A program made the position numbers and the translations under genes. Source: an uncultured bacterium (lineage in GTDB: Bacteria > Hydrogenedentota > Hydrogenedentia > Hydrogenedentales > JAEUWI01). Taken from it: a stretch of DNA of 6,444 nucleotides. This document shows, piece after piece, positions 1-6,249 of the stretch (the stretch's first letter is position 1; each line of letters begins with the position of its first letter). Below the pieces are notes generated by a model that searched no databases, was not told the DNA's origin, and saw only the letters and a list, made by a program, of their open reading frames with translations. Location: contig CALAXS010000212.1 in assembly GCA_937895305.1 (NCBI GenBank), forward strand, positions 1 through 6,444, written 5' to 3'.

Positions 1-603
1 CCACGGTATCAGCAGAAAATTGCCCTGATTAGGGAACTAAAGAAGCTGGATGCGGATCTGGTTATTGTGGACCTGGATGCAGGTGCCCACCTGAATACCC
101 TGGATTTCTTTCGTATGACGGAGACCAATGGGGTGGTGGTGATTACACCAGAGCGTACCAGTATTGATAACGCATTCAAATTTATCCGTGCTGCGGTTTT
201 TCGTCGCATTGAACGTTTTTACCAGAGTCCGGAAGTAGGGCAATTGCTACGGAAGAATGAAACCATTGACCAGTTTTTGGGTGCTATTGAAGGTGCCCCG
301 GTTTTTGATTCACGCACGAAAGAGCATGTACAGCAGGAAGTCATTGCTCTGGTACAGGCTTTTAAGCCAAAGATTATGGTGAACAAAGTACAGAATGCTT
401 ATGAAGCGAAAGTTGCATCCAACATTTTAAGTAAGTATTGTCGGGAAAGTTTGCGGGTTGAACCGGATGATTTGGGCTATTTGCCGTTTGATGACACGGT
501 GAAGGAGGCGGTAAACTCAGGTATTCCATTTATCGCAACACGGCCACAGTTACAGATTTCAAGGTGTGTATCAGATATAGCCAATCGATTGGGGTATTTT
601 TAA
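1..603 (+). CDS. MinD/ParA-superfamily ATPase (FlhG/FleN-like), 5'-truncated
   Basis: The reading frame is open from base 1 to TAA at 601-603, giving 200 visible residues, so the gene begins outside the window. Seen: a run of hydrophobic beta-strand residues leading into VIVDLDAGAHLNTLDFF (about residues 21-37), followed by GVVVITPERTSIDNAFKFIR. This matches the Walker B/switch II region and following strand of MinD/ParA-type deviant Walker ATPases, particularly the FlhG/FleN-like branch with a xDLxAG...LDFF signature. Later, KIMVNKVQ (about 117-124) fits the base-contacting NKxx region, and DDLGYLPFDDTVKEAV is the typical 'LGxxxxDxxVxxAV' C-terminal segment. The P-loop lies upstream and is not visible. 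Known for the family: ATP-dependent dimerisation on the membrane and spatial positioning of division, flagellar or partition machinery. Inference: because it sits 2 nt before a bactofilin, it may position that polymer or be scaffolded by it. A GTG at 67 falls inside the conserved domain and is not a real start. Confidence 0.85.
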   Translation, partial: PRYQQKIALIRELKKLDADLVIVDLDAGAHLNTLDFFRMTETNGVVVITPERTSIDNAFKFIRAAVFRRIERFYQSPEVGQLLRKNETIDQFLGAIEGAPVFDSRTKEHVQQEVIALVQAFKPKIMVNKVQNAYEAKVASNILSKYCRESLRVEPDDLGYLPFDDTVKEAVNSGIPFIATRPQLQISRCVSDIANRLGYF

Positions 604-605
604 CA

Positions 606-1292
606 ATGACTGATGAGAATAAAAACAAGAATGTTCAGGGTGCAGCGAATGTGGATTCGGATGCAGATTATGATGAATTACAGAAGGCCGGGAAAAAGGG
701 ACTCTTCGGACGCTTTAGTAAGTCCATAGATGACGCTATCCAACAGGGCCGTGGTCCTGAACATACCCGGGATGCCGTGGTTGAAGCGCAGAGCAAGGCG
801 GGCATGAAGGCGGATGACCTGGCCTTGCGACGGGCACGGACCGTGACATCGCAGAAAATGATTATACCGGAAGGGGTCATCATTGAAGGGTCCCTGACCG
901 GGGGTACGGACACGGAGATTTCGGGCAAGATTGAAGGCGATATTACGGTTGATGGTCGCTTATACCTTGGTAAAAGCGCATTGGTCTCTGGCAATATCCG
1001 AGCGGGTTCCTGCAAGGTGGATGGACTGGTTGAGGGCGTGGTGGAGTGTACGGATACGTTGGAGCTGGGGCCATCAGGGCGATTAAGTGCAAATGTGACT
1101 GCGGGCAAGCGAATAGATTTGGCCGGTGAGGTGTATGGTGATGTGACGACACCCGGTGCGTTGTATCTGGGTTCGTCCTGTAAGGTACACGGAAATGTGC
1201 GTGTGCGGAATCTACACATGGATGAAGGCGCTGAGTTGAACGGTTCCTGCCAGATGCAGACCCCGGCACAGCGCGACCAGATGAAGAAGTAA
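606..1292 (+). CDS. Bactofilin (polymer-forming cytoskeletal protein)
   Basis: This is a 228-residue protein if started at ATG 606. An upstream in-frame ATG at 564 would overlap the preceding ATPase gene by 40 nt and add MCIRYSQSIG..., which looks like out-of-frame ATPase sequence, so 606 is preferred. Its ribosome site is weak (GGGG at 591-594). Domains: a polar, charged N-terminal tail of about 80 residues containing KKGLFGRFSKSIDDAI, then a bactofilin (DUF583/PF04519) domain at about 85-205. The domain shows the repeating beta-helix rungs of the family: IIPEGVIIEGSLTGG, ISGKIEGDITVDGRLYLG, ALVSGNIRAG, KVDGLVEGVVECTDTLELG, VTAGKRIDLAGEVYGDV and CKVHGNVRVRNL. Bactofilins self-assemble without nucleotide into filaments that organise envelope growth, polar structures or flagella. 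The long N-tail makes it bigger than minimal bactofilins. It lacks a transmembrane segment, so membrane contact, if any, would be through the tail (for example the amphipathic-looking FGRFSKSIDDAI stretch; inference). Confidence 0.93.
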   Translation: MTDENKNKNVQGAANVDSDADYDELQKAGKKGLFGRFSKSIDDAIQQGRGPEHTRDAVVEAQSKAGMKADDLALRRARTVTSQKMIIPEGVIIEGSLTGGTDTEISGKIEGDITVDGRLYLGKSALVSGNIRAGSCKVDGLVEGVVECTDTLELGPSGRLSANVTAGKRIDLAGEVYGDVTTPGALYLGSSCKVHGNVRVRNLHMDEGAELNGSCQMQTPAQRDQMKK

Positions 1293-1297
1293 AGGAG
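1291..1297 (+). promoter_or_regulatory. Ribosome binding site of the metallopeptidase gene
   Basis: AAAGGAG lies 9 nt before the ATG at 1307 and overlaps the bactofilin stop codon (TAA 1290-1292). This supports the 1307 start and suggests translational coupling of the two genes. Confidence 0.75.
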
Positions 1298-1306
1298 TTT
1301 TTCAAG

Positions 1307-1993
1307 ATGATGCCTATAGGTGGCTCAGGTATATTGATTATGTTGGTGACCATGGCTTTGGCGGGGTTTGCCCAGATTAAGGTAAAGGGGGCTTATGCCA
1401 AGTGGTCCAAGGTGGGGGTGCGCTCGGGCATCACTGGGGCAGAGATAGCCCAACGCATGATGCGGGACAACGATATCGATGATGTTGGTCTGGAATGTAT
1501 TGCCGGGCAAATGACGGATCACTATGATCCCAAGGCCAAAATCGTGCGCTTGTCCCAGGATGTGTTTTATGGGAATTCAGTAGCATCCCTGGGCATTGCA
1601 GCCCATGAAATCGGGCATGTGATTCAACATGCACGGGGCTACACCCCGATGCACTTGCGTTCTTTTGTATACCCGGCAGCGAATATCGGTTCAAAATTCG
1701 CGCCCATGCTTATTCTTGCGGGTATCTTTATTCAGGCTTTCCAGCCGTTGATTTGGGTTGGTGTGTGGCTTTTCGCTGCAGCGACAGCATTTACGGTGGT
1801 TACGCTACCCGTGGAGTTCGATGCGAGCAAGCGTGCCCTTGCGACGTTGAATACTGGCCATATCATGGAACAGGAAGAATTGGCAGGTGCCAAGAGTGTG
1901 TTAAGTGCTGCTGCTTTGACCTATGTGGCTGCTGCAATAACTTCGGTTCTTTATTTGCTTCATTATATTTCCCTGGCGAATCGCAGGGGTTAG
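1307..1993 (+). CDS. YugP-type integral-membrane zinc metallopeptidase (PF04298-like)
   Basis: This is a 228-residue protein with the zinc-binding HEXXH motif HEIGH at residues 100-104 (context AAHEIGHVIQHA), giving H100 and H104 as ligands and E101 as the catalytic residue. LPVEFDASKRAL at 168-178 is the characteristic downstream motif, with E170 the probable third ligand. The DHYDPKAKIVRLS segment (71-83), followed by a SVASLGIAAHE approach to the active site, is also typical of the Zn_peptidase_2/YugP family. Membrane segments are predicted near residues 5-22, 132-148, 150-168 and 199-222. The length matches the family (about 220-230). Start: ATG 1307, with ATG 1310 as a near-equivalent; the AAGGAG site favours 1307. 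The substrate is unknown for most family members. Position between a bactofilin and a secreted protein suggests an envelope role, possibly processing or quality control of membrane proteins (inference). Confidence 0.92.
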   Translation: MMPIGGSGILIMLVTMALAGFAQIKVKGAYAKWSKVGVRSGITGAEIAQRMMRDNDIDDVGLECIAGQMTDHYDPKAKIVRLSQDVFYGNSVASLGIAAHEIGHVIQHARGYTPMHLRSFVYPAANIGSKFAPMLILAGIFIQAFQPLIWVGVWLFAAATAFTVVTLPVEFDASKRALATLNTGHIMEQEELAGAKSVLSAAALTYVAAAITSVLYLLHYISLANRRG

Positions 1994-2020
1994 ACCACAA
2001 GTCTATAGCAGGTTTAGTTT

Positions 2021-2025
2021 GGAGG
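2021..2025 (+). promoter_or_regulatory. Ribosome binding site of the FlgT_N-like gene
   Basis: A full GGAGG lies 7 nt before ATG 2033. It is the strongest Shine-Dalgarno sequence in the window and fixes the start of the secreted protein, placing the signal peptide exactly at the N-terminus. Confidence 0.8.
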
Positions 2026-2032
2026 TCGAAGT

Positions 2033-3163
2033 ATGCGGCATTGGTTTATCCGTGGCCCGCTCATGGTCCTCCTTTTTTTGTGTTTTTCGGCGGATGCACA
2101 AGAAGAGCTGTTGACTGTCCGGGTGAAGGGTTCTGCTGATGGTCAAGGGTACCGCGCGAAAACGCTCGCGGTGCAGGATGCACAGTTTGGTGCCTTGAAG
2201 GAGGTGTTGGTGCGATTGGCCCCTGCATTTGATATGAATGTACTACGGCCCATTTTTCGAAATGCACAAGCCTATCTGGCGGACTATGATATTTTACGGC
2301 ATGAGCACGTACAGGGGCGTACCGAAGTAGAAGTGGAAGTCCGTTTGCGCGAACGCTTGTTACGTCAGGATACGGCACTCTTTCTGCTGCCCCGCATTCC
2401 AGTCTTGCCCAAGGTGCTCTTGGTTATTGGGGAGCAGTTTCCGAAGGACAAGGTGATGGGGGTCATCGAGTATGGTGTGGTGGAGGTAACACTTACAGAG
2501 CAGTTGGAAAAACAGGGCTTTAAAACGGTGGTGGGTGTGGAGTCGCTAAATGGGTTGTACAGTCAGAAGGCGCTGATTGCAGCGGTTATGGGGGATGTGG
2601 ATGGCGGACGTGAATTTGCCCGGCAACAGGTAGCAGAGGTGGTGGTGGTTGGAAGAACGGTGGCGGCTATAGACAAGGCGTATCAGGGAGGGGGTGCAGA
2701 GTTACATCGTATGCAAGCGGTGCTGGACCTCCAGATTTATCGTAGTATGGATGGGCGGTTGCTGGAGACGGTGCAGACTATGGGGGTGGTGACGGGGGAG
2801 TCGCTGGAAGAAACTACTGAAGCGGCAATGGTCGATGCAGGAATCAAGGCTACCACGGGTGTGATTGTTGCCGCTGCACTGGCCAAGCTGGATGCACCCA
2901 GGGAACAGGGTGTGCTAATCACTTTGGAAGCACCGGGGAGTCGTGCAATTTATGGGGCTGTGCTAAAGCGGTTACATGCTGATCCGCGCAGTGTATTGGT
3001 GGAAGAAGTGTTTTACTCAGACAAGCTCGCGCGGATACGGGTGCACTATGAAGAAGGTATAGGCACATTGGTGGATGTTTTGGAGTCTGGTATGTATGAA
3101 GGTAAACAGGGTTATGTAACACGTGCGGTGGGGAAAGAGATGTCCTTGGTTTTCCGTGATTAG
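2033..3163 (+). CDS. Secreted/periplasmic protein with FlgT_N-like N-terminal domain
   Basis: This is a 376-residue protein. Residues 1-22 form a Sec signal peptide: basic MRHWFIR, hydrophobic PLMVLLFLCF, then a signal peptidase I site SADA|QEE. There is no lipobox cysteine at the cleavage point. Residues about 26-110 (VRVKGSADGQGYRAKTLAVQ, DAQFGALKEVLVRL, then VEVEVRLRERLL) resemble the FlgT N-terminal or LPP20-like domain, in which a strand ending in G-A is followed by a helix rich in A and R. Residues about 126-285 form an alpha/beta domain (KVLLVIGEQF, VVEVTLTEQLEKQGFKTV, AEVVVVGRTVAAI) reminiscent of the FlgT middle/CsgG-like fold. Residues about 293-351 form a compact beta-alpha-beta unit (VLITLEAPGSRAIYGAVLKRLH...ARIRVHYEEG). 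Known relatives act in flagellar basal-body or outer-membrane assembly. A flagellar role here is inference, as no flagellar gene is visible. The domain assignment rests on residue patterns, not a search. Confidence 0.72.
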   Translation: MRHWFIRGPLMVLLFLCFSADAQEELLTVRVKGSADGQGYRAKTLAVQDAQFGALKEVLVRLAPAFDMNVLRPIFRNAQAYLADYDILRHEHVQGRTEVEVEVRLRERLLRQDTALFLLPRIPVLPKVLLVIGEQFPKDKVMGVIEYGVVEVTLTEQLEKQGFKTVVGVESLNGLYSQKALIAAVMGDVDGGREFARQQVAEVVVVGRTVAAIDKAYQGGGAELHRMQAVLDLQIYRSMDGRLLETVQTMGVVTGESLEETTEAAMVDAGIKATTGVIVAAALAKLDAPREQGVLITLEAPGSRAIYGAVLKRLHADPRSVLVEEVFYSDKLARIRVHYEEGIGTLVDVLESGMYEGKQGYVTRAVGKEMSLVFRD

Positions 3164-3170
3164 GATGTGG

Positions 3171-3200
3171 TTGCTTCATTTTTAACCCGTGTACTATACT
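3171..3200 (+). promoter_or_regulatory. Sigma70-like promoter of the glycosyltransferase operon
   Basis: The -35 candidate TTGCTT (3171-3176) and -10 candidate TATACT (3195-3200) are separated by 18 nt, in the only sizeable gap between the two gene blocks. Transcription would begin near 3207, about 35 nt before ATG 3242. The same TTGCTY/TATACT pair recurs before the last gene, which strengthens the call. Confidence 0.65.
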
Positions 3201-3208
3201 CACCCGTG
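3185..3208 (+). repeat. Direct ACCCGTG heptamers flanking the -10 box
   Basis: ACCCGTG occurs at 3185-3191 and again at 3202-3208, 17 nt start to start, bracketing the TATACT -10. The position would suit an operator, but two 7-nt copies could be chance. Confidence 0.3.
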
Positions 3209-3241
3209 CAGACACACGTATCTTGACGCGCCAGGAGTCCC

Positions 3242-4171
3242 ATGTCATCAGATAAAGCAATGATATCTCTCGTTGTCCCCGTTTATAACGAGGTGACCTC
3301 CATACGCGAATTGCGCGATCGCGCTACCGCCACCTTGGAGGCCATGCCCTACGATTTTGAAATCATCATGGTAGATGATGGCAGTAGCGACGGAAGCCTT
3401 GACCTGATGAAGACACTTCGCCAAGAGGACCCCCGGCTCCGTGTGCTCCAACTTTCCAGAAATTTCGGACAAAGCCCTGCACTATACGCTGGCTTCTCGC
3501 AGGTCAAAGGCGACTTTGTTGTAATGATTGATGCCGACTTGCAAAACCATCCTGAAGATATCCCCCTACTCATCGAAAAACTTGAAGACGGGGCAGACAT
3601 GGTTAGTGGTTGGCGTAGAAACCGGAAAGACAGTATCTTTAGAAGGCTCTCGTCAAAATTCTTAAACTGGTATATTTCACGCGCTACCGGGCTGCCCCTC
3701 CATGATTTCGGTTGTGCGCTAAAGGCTTTTCGCCGCGAACTCGCTGACCACATGGGCAGCTTCTCCCATTTGTGTCGCTACTTACCTGTTGATGTTGCCA
3801 GCATTGAAGGGAATGTGGTCGAGGTCAATGTTCAACACAATGCACGCACACAAGGTGACAGTAAATATAGTTTGTTTAAGCTTGTTCGAACGGCAATCGA
3901 TTTGCTTACTGCTATTACAGCAGCACCCCTTCAAATCATTGGCATGCTGGGTTGGCTCTTTGCTTTTGTGGGTTTTGGCATGGGGATTCGTGTCTTAATC
4001 ATCCGTCTCATCAACGGTAACGTACTACAAACAGAGGCAATTTTCGCACTTCTTTTCTTCCTTGGCGGCATGCAATTGGTTGCCACAAGTCTCATGTGTG
4101 AATATGTCAGTCGTATCTATACCGAAGTACAACGCAAGCCCTATTACGTTATAAGAAGAGAAATAGAATGA
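3242..4171 (+). CDS. Family 2 glycosyltransferase, DPM1/ArnC-like (polyprenyl-phosphate sugar transferase)
   Basis: This is a 309-residue protein with a GT-A fold. The N-terminal strand reads SLVVPVYNE (9-17). VDDGSSDGS (44-52) is the nucleotide-sugar site, LSRNFGQSPALYAGF (71-85) is a family signature, and MIDADLQNHPED (95-106) carries the metal-binding DxD (D97, D99). HNARTQGDSKYSLFKL (199-214) matches the R-x-x-GxSKY motif of polyprenyl-phosphate sugar transferases. Two membrane segments follow at about 229-256 and 265-287, as in ArnC, GtrB and similar proteins, with the cytoplasmic end EYVSRIYTEVQRKPYYVI. The family moves a sugar from a UDP- or GDP-donor to undecaprenyl or related phosphate on the inner membrane. 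The specific sugar is not readable. ATG 3242 is preceded by AGGAG at 3233-3237, a short 4-nt spacing. It is the first gene of a three-gene operon and overlaps the next by 4 nt. Confidence 0.92.
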   Translation: MSSDKAMISLVVPVYNEVTSIRELRDRATATLEAMPYDFEIIMVDDGSSDGSLDLMKTLRQEDPRLRVLQLSRNFGQSPALYAGFSQVKGDFVVMIDADLQNHPEDIPLLIEKLEDGADMVSGWRRNRKDSIFRRLSSKFLNWYISRATGLPLHDFGCALKAFRRELADHMGSFSHLCRYLPVDVASIEGNVVEVNVQHNARTQGDSKYSLFKLVRTAIDLLTAITAAPLQIIGMLGWLFAFVGFGMGIRVLIIRLINGNVLQTEAIFALLFFLGGMQLVATSLMCEYVSRIYTEVQRKPYYVIRREIE

Positions 4172-5256
4172 CCACCCCGGTCTCGAGCACCAGCCATAAT
4201 TCTCCCCTAACAGTACTTGTTCTTGCGGTGGGCGGCAACGTGAGTCAAGGGATTCTCAAGGCACTGGCAAAATCCACCCTCAACGTTCGCGTTCTTGGCG
4301 CAGACATCAGTGCCATGAAAATGGGCCTATATACAGTTGACCGTGCATACGTATCGCCCTGGGCAAATCAACCTGAGTTCCTGCCGTGGCTTATTAAGGT
4401 TTGTAAAGATGAAAAGGTTGATGTAGTTTTATCGGGTGCAGAGCCTGTCTTGCACATCCTCTCCATTCATAAGAATGAAATCGAGGGGCAAACCCAAGCC
4501 TTCTGCCTCGTCAGTGATCCCGTGACCTTCCAAATTGGTGACGATAAACTGCGTACCTGTCAATGGCTTGACTCACAAGGACTCCGTACACCGCGTTACG
4601 CCGATGCCAGTGATCAGCAGGCCGTGAGCACTTTGATTGAAGAATGTGGGTATCCCCTCATCGCCAAACCTCGTAAGGGGGGCGGGGCACACGGCATATT
4701 TTCGGTGCAAAAGGTTGAAGATGCGATATTGGCTGCTGATAAAGGGGGCTACCTGCTTCAAGAATATGTCGGCACTGAGGATGAAGAATATACCGTGGGT
4801 TGTTTTTGTGATCGGCACCAGAATATCCGCGGGAGCATCGTCATGAAGCGAGATCTCCTTGCTGGCACCACCTTTCGTGCTGTGATAGGCGATTTCCCAG
4901 AGATGCGCCAAGAAGCGGAATCCATTACTGCAGCCCTTGCACCGATGGGGCCTTGCAACATCCAAATGCGCCTGGATAAATACGGTCCTGTATGTTTCGA
5001 AATTAACGCACGTTTTTCCGGTACCACGCCTATGCGTGCCCATTTTGGTTTTAATGAGGTGGAATGGGCCATACGACACTTTGTCTTGGGTGAGGATATG
5101 ATCGACTTGCCTTTGGTGACCGAGGGCATCGCCTTGCGTTATTGGAACGAACTTTATATCGATGCCGGTTCTTGTCGCCAATTAGGTGATACAGGGTCTT
5201 TGGATCGACCTGGTACAGATCAAGTTGCCTTGGAAGACTACGGTCTGGAATCATGA
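4168..5256 (+). CDS. ATP-grasp ligase (CarB/PurK-like carboxylate-amine ligase)
   Basis: This is a 362-residue protein starting in an ATGA overlap with the glycosyltransferase stop (4168-4171). An N-terminal Rossmann-like pre-ATP-grasp domain has VLVLAVGGNVSQGILKAL (15-32) and DVVLSGAEPVL (85-95). The ATP-grasp domain follows: DDKLRTCQWLDSQGLRTPRY (125-144), the lysine-containing strand YPLIAKPRKGGGAHGI (162-177, K167 the likely ATP ligand and G-rich loop), LLQEYVGTEDEEYTVGCF (196-213), and the metal-binding strand CNIQMRLDKYGPVCFEINARFSGTTPMR (263-290; E278 and N280). These are the complete expected elements. The FEINARFSGTTPMRAHFGFNEVEW ending resembles ATP-grasp proteins of glycan and amino-sugar clusters. 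The enzyme couples ATP cleavage through an acyl-phosphate to joining a carboxylate and an amine. With a sugar transferase before it and an SDR after it, it may attach an amino acid or related group to the sugar or its precursor (inference). The substrate is unknown. Confidence 0.88.
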   Translation: MTTPVSSTSHNSPLTVLVLAVGGNVSQGILKALAKSTLNVRVLGADISAMKMGLYTVDRAYVSPWANQPEFLPWLIKVCKDEKVDVVLSGAEPVLHILSIHKNEIEGQTQAFCLVSDPVTFQIGDDKLRTCQWLDSQGLRTPRYADASDQQAVSTLIEECGYPLIAKPRKGGGAHGIFSVQKVEDAILAADKGGYLLQEYVGTEDEEYTVGCFCDRHQNIRGSIVMKRDLLAGTTFRAVIGDFPEMRQEAESITAALAPMGPCNIQMRLDKYGPVCFEINARFSGTTPMRAHFGFNEVEWAIRHFVLGEDMIDLPLVTEGIALRYWNELYIDAGSCRQLGDTGSLDRPGTDQVALEDYGLES

Positions 5257-6134
5257 GAATAATCGTTACTGGTGCAAGTGGTCATGTCGGTACGGCAGTC
5301 GTACAGCGCCTGGATGCACAAGGTCATGACATCATCGGTTTATGTCGTAGTCAATGTTCACACTTACCCAGCCATATAAAGCTATGTCACGTTACCCTGG
5401 GCACGCCAGAAGCCTTAGGCGCCATACTTGCAACAGGTCCCTTTGATTGCATAATCCATACAGCAGCATGTCTCAGCATGGTGCCTGGCGATCCAGAGGT
5501 AGTAGCCACGAACCAAATTGGCACCCAGCAAATTGCACAGGCTGCAACTGGTTGCGGTGCCCATACCTTGATTTTTTTTTCAAGTATATCTGTCTGTTCT
5601 CCAACGGGTCCGATTTCAGAGGATAGTCCAACACAGCCATCTTCTGAATACAGCGCGTCAAAATTGTACGGTGAAGGGCTTGTCCAAGACTTTAGCACCA
5701 GTGGCAGGTGTGGTGTTTCATTTCGTCTTTCTTCACCTGTTGGCCCCGGCCTCAAGTACAATAGGATTTTTCGAATATTTGTACGTCAGGCACTTGAAAA
5801 CCAGCCCATTGTGTTGGATGGACAGGGCGGACGCCGTCAAAACTATATTGATGTCCGTGATGCTGCACATGCTGTTGAGCATGCCATAACCAACCAAGTA
5901 AGCGGTATCTATAATTTAGCAGGGAAAACCGCCATTTCAAATTTGGAGCTGGCCCGTCTATGCATAGATACATTGGGCTCCTCCTCTACCATCGAATTCA
6001 GTGGCCATGAAGATCCCGCTGAATCACTATCCTGGGACATTACCTTGGATAAGGCCCAGCGTGACATGCATTATGACCCCATTTACACCATTGAGGACTC
6101 TATACGCAGCCTGGCTAAAGAGTTGTGCCTGTAG
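5253..6134 (+). CDS. NAD-dependent epimerase/dehydratase (extended SDR)
   Basis: This is a 293-residue protein starting in an ATGA overlap with the ATP-grasp stop (5253-5256), with no clear ribosome site, so translation is probably coupled. The N-terminal NAD-binding motif is IIVTGASGHVG (3-13), the TGxxGxxG form of extended SDRs. DCIIHTAA (65-72) is the second dinucleotide-binding strand, FFSSISV (108-114) provides the catalytic Ser region, and YSASK (133-137) the catalytic Tyr133 and Lys137. SPVGPGLKYN (161-170) and RRQNYIDVRDAAHAVEHA (194-211) are the substrate-side motifs of nucleotide-sugar epimerases and dehydratases. All catalytic residues are present, so it should be active. It probably epimerises, reduces or dehydrates a nucleotide sugar that feeds the same glycan pathway as the two upstream genes (inference). 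A run of nine T at 5572-5580 sits within the gene, near the catalytic Ser strand. Confidence 0.9.
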   Translation: MRIIVTGASGHVGTAVVQRLDAQGHDIIGLCRSQCSHLPSHIKLCHVTLGTPEALGAILATGPFDCIIHTAACLSMVPGDPEVVATNQIGTQQIAQAATGCGAHTLIFFSSISVCSPTGPISEDSPTQPSSEYSASKLYGEGLVQDFSTSGRCGVSFRLSSPVGPGLKYNRIFRIFVRQALENQPIVLDGQGGRRQNYIDVRDAAHAVEHAITNQVSGIYNLAGKTAISNLELARLCIDTLGSSSTIEFSGHEDPAESLSWDITLDKAQRDMHYDPIYTIEDSIRSLAKELCL

Positions 6135-6187
6135 TGCCTGGGGCCTTTTTCAATATCTAAAATTATCCAGTATGGTTAAAAAATAGG

Positions 6188-6216
6188 TTGCTCAAATGCA
6201 GAAGAACCAGTATACT
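6188..6216 (+). promoter_or_regulatory. Sigma70-like promoter of the molybdenum-carrier-family gene
   Basis: A -35 candidate TTGCTC (6188-6193) and -10 candidate TATACT (6211-6216) are separated by exactly 17 nt, upstream of ATG 6250. AGGGA at 6236-6240 is the probable ribosome site, 9 nt before the ATG. The -10 and -35 match the promoter before the glycosyltransferase operon, so this gene is likely transcribed independently of the preceding SDR gene. Confidence 0.65.
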
Positions 6217-6249
6217 ATAACCGTACTTGTTTGGTAGGGATTTAACCTT

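Noticed and set aside
564..605. Upstream in-frame ATG (564) that would extend the bactofilin by 14 residues
   Set aside because: It overlaps conserved ATPase coding sequence in another frame, and the added residues do not resemble bactofilin. ATG 606 lies just after the ATPase stop.
668..1219. Long antisense frame (183 codons) opposite the bactofilin
   Set aside because: It is a shadow of a well-supported gene, with proline- and serine-rich sequence and no recognisable domain.
1753..2139. Alternative + strand frame spanning the metallopeptidase end and the next gene start
   Set aside because: It is cysteine-rich nonsense in a different frame, overlapping two convincing genes; no ribosome site was seen.
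3164..3241. A dif-like terminus site at the composition switch
   Set aside because: No 28-bp sequence resembling the XerCD recombination site is evident, and the skew appears to return to G-rich after 6250.
4573..5181. Long antisense frame (202 codons) opposite the ATP-grasp gene
   Set aside because: The sense frame carries complete ATP-grasp motifs; the antisense product has no recognisable family features.
6125..6150. Possible rho-independent terminator after the SDR gene
   Set aside because: GGCC is followed by five T, but the only stem visible is about 3 bp with a 3-nt loop, too weak to call.
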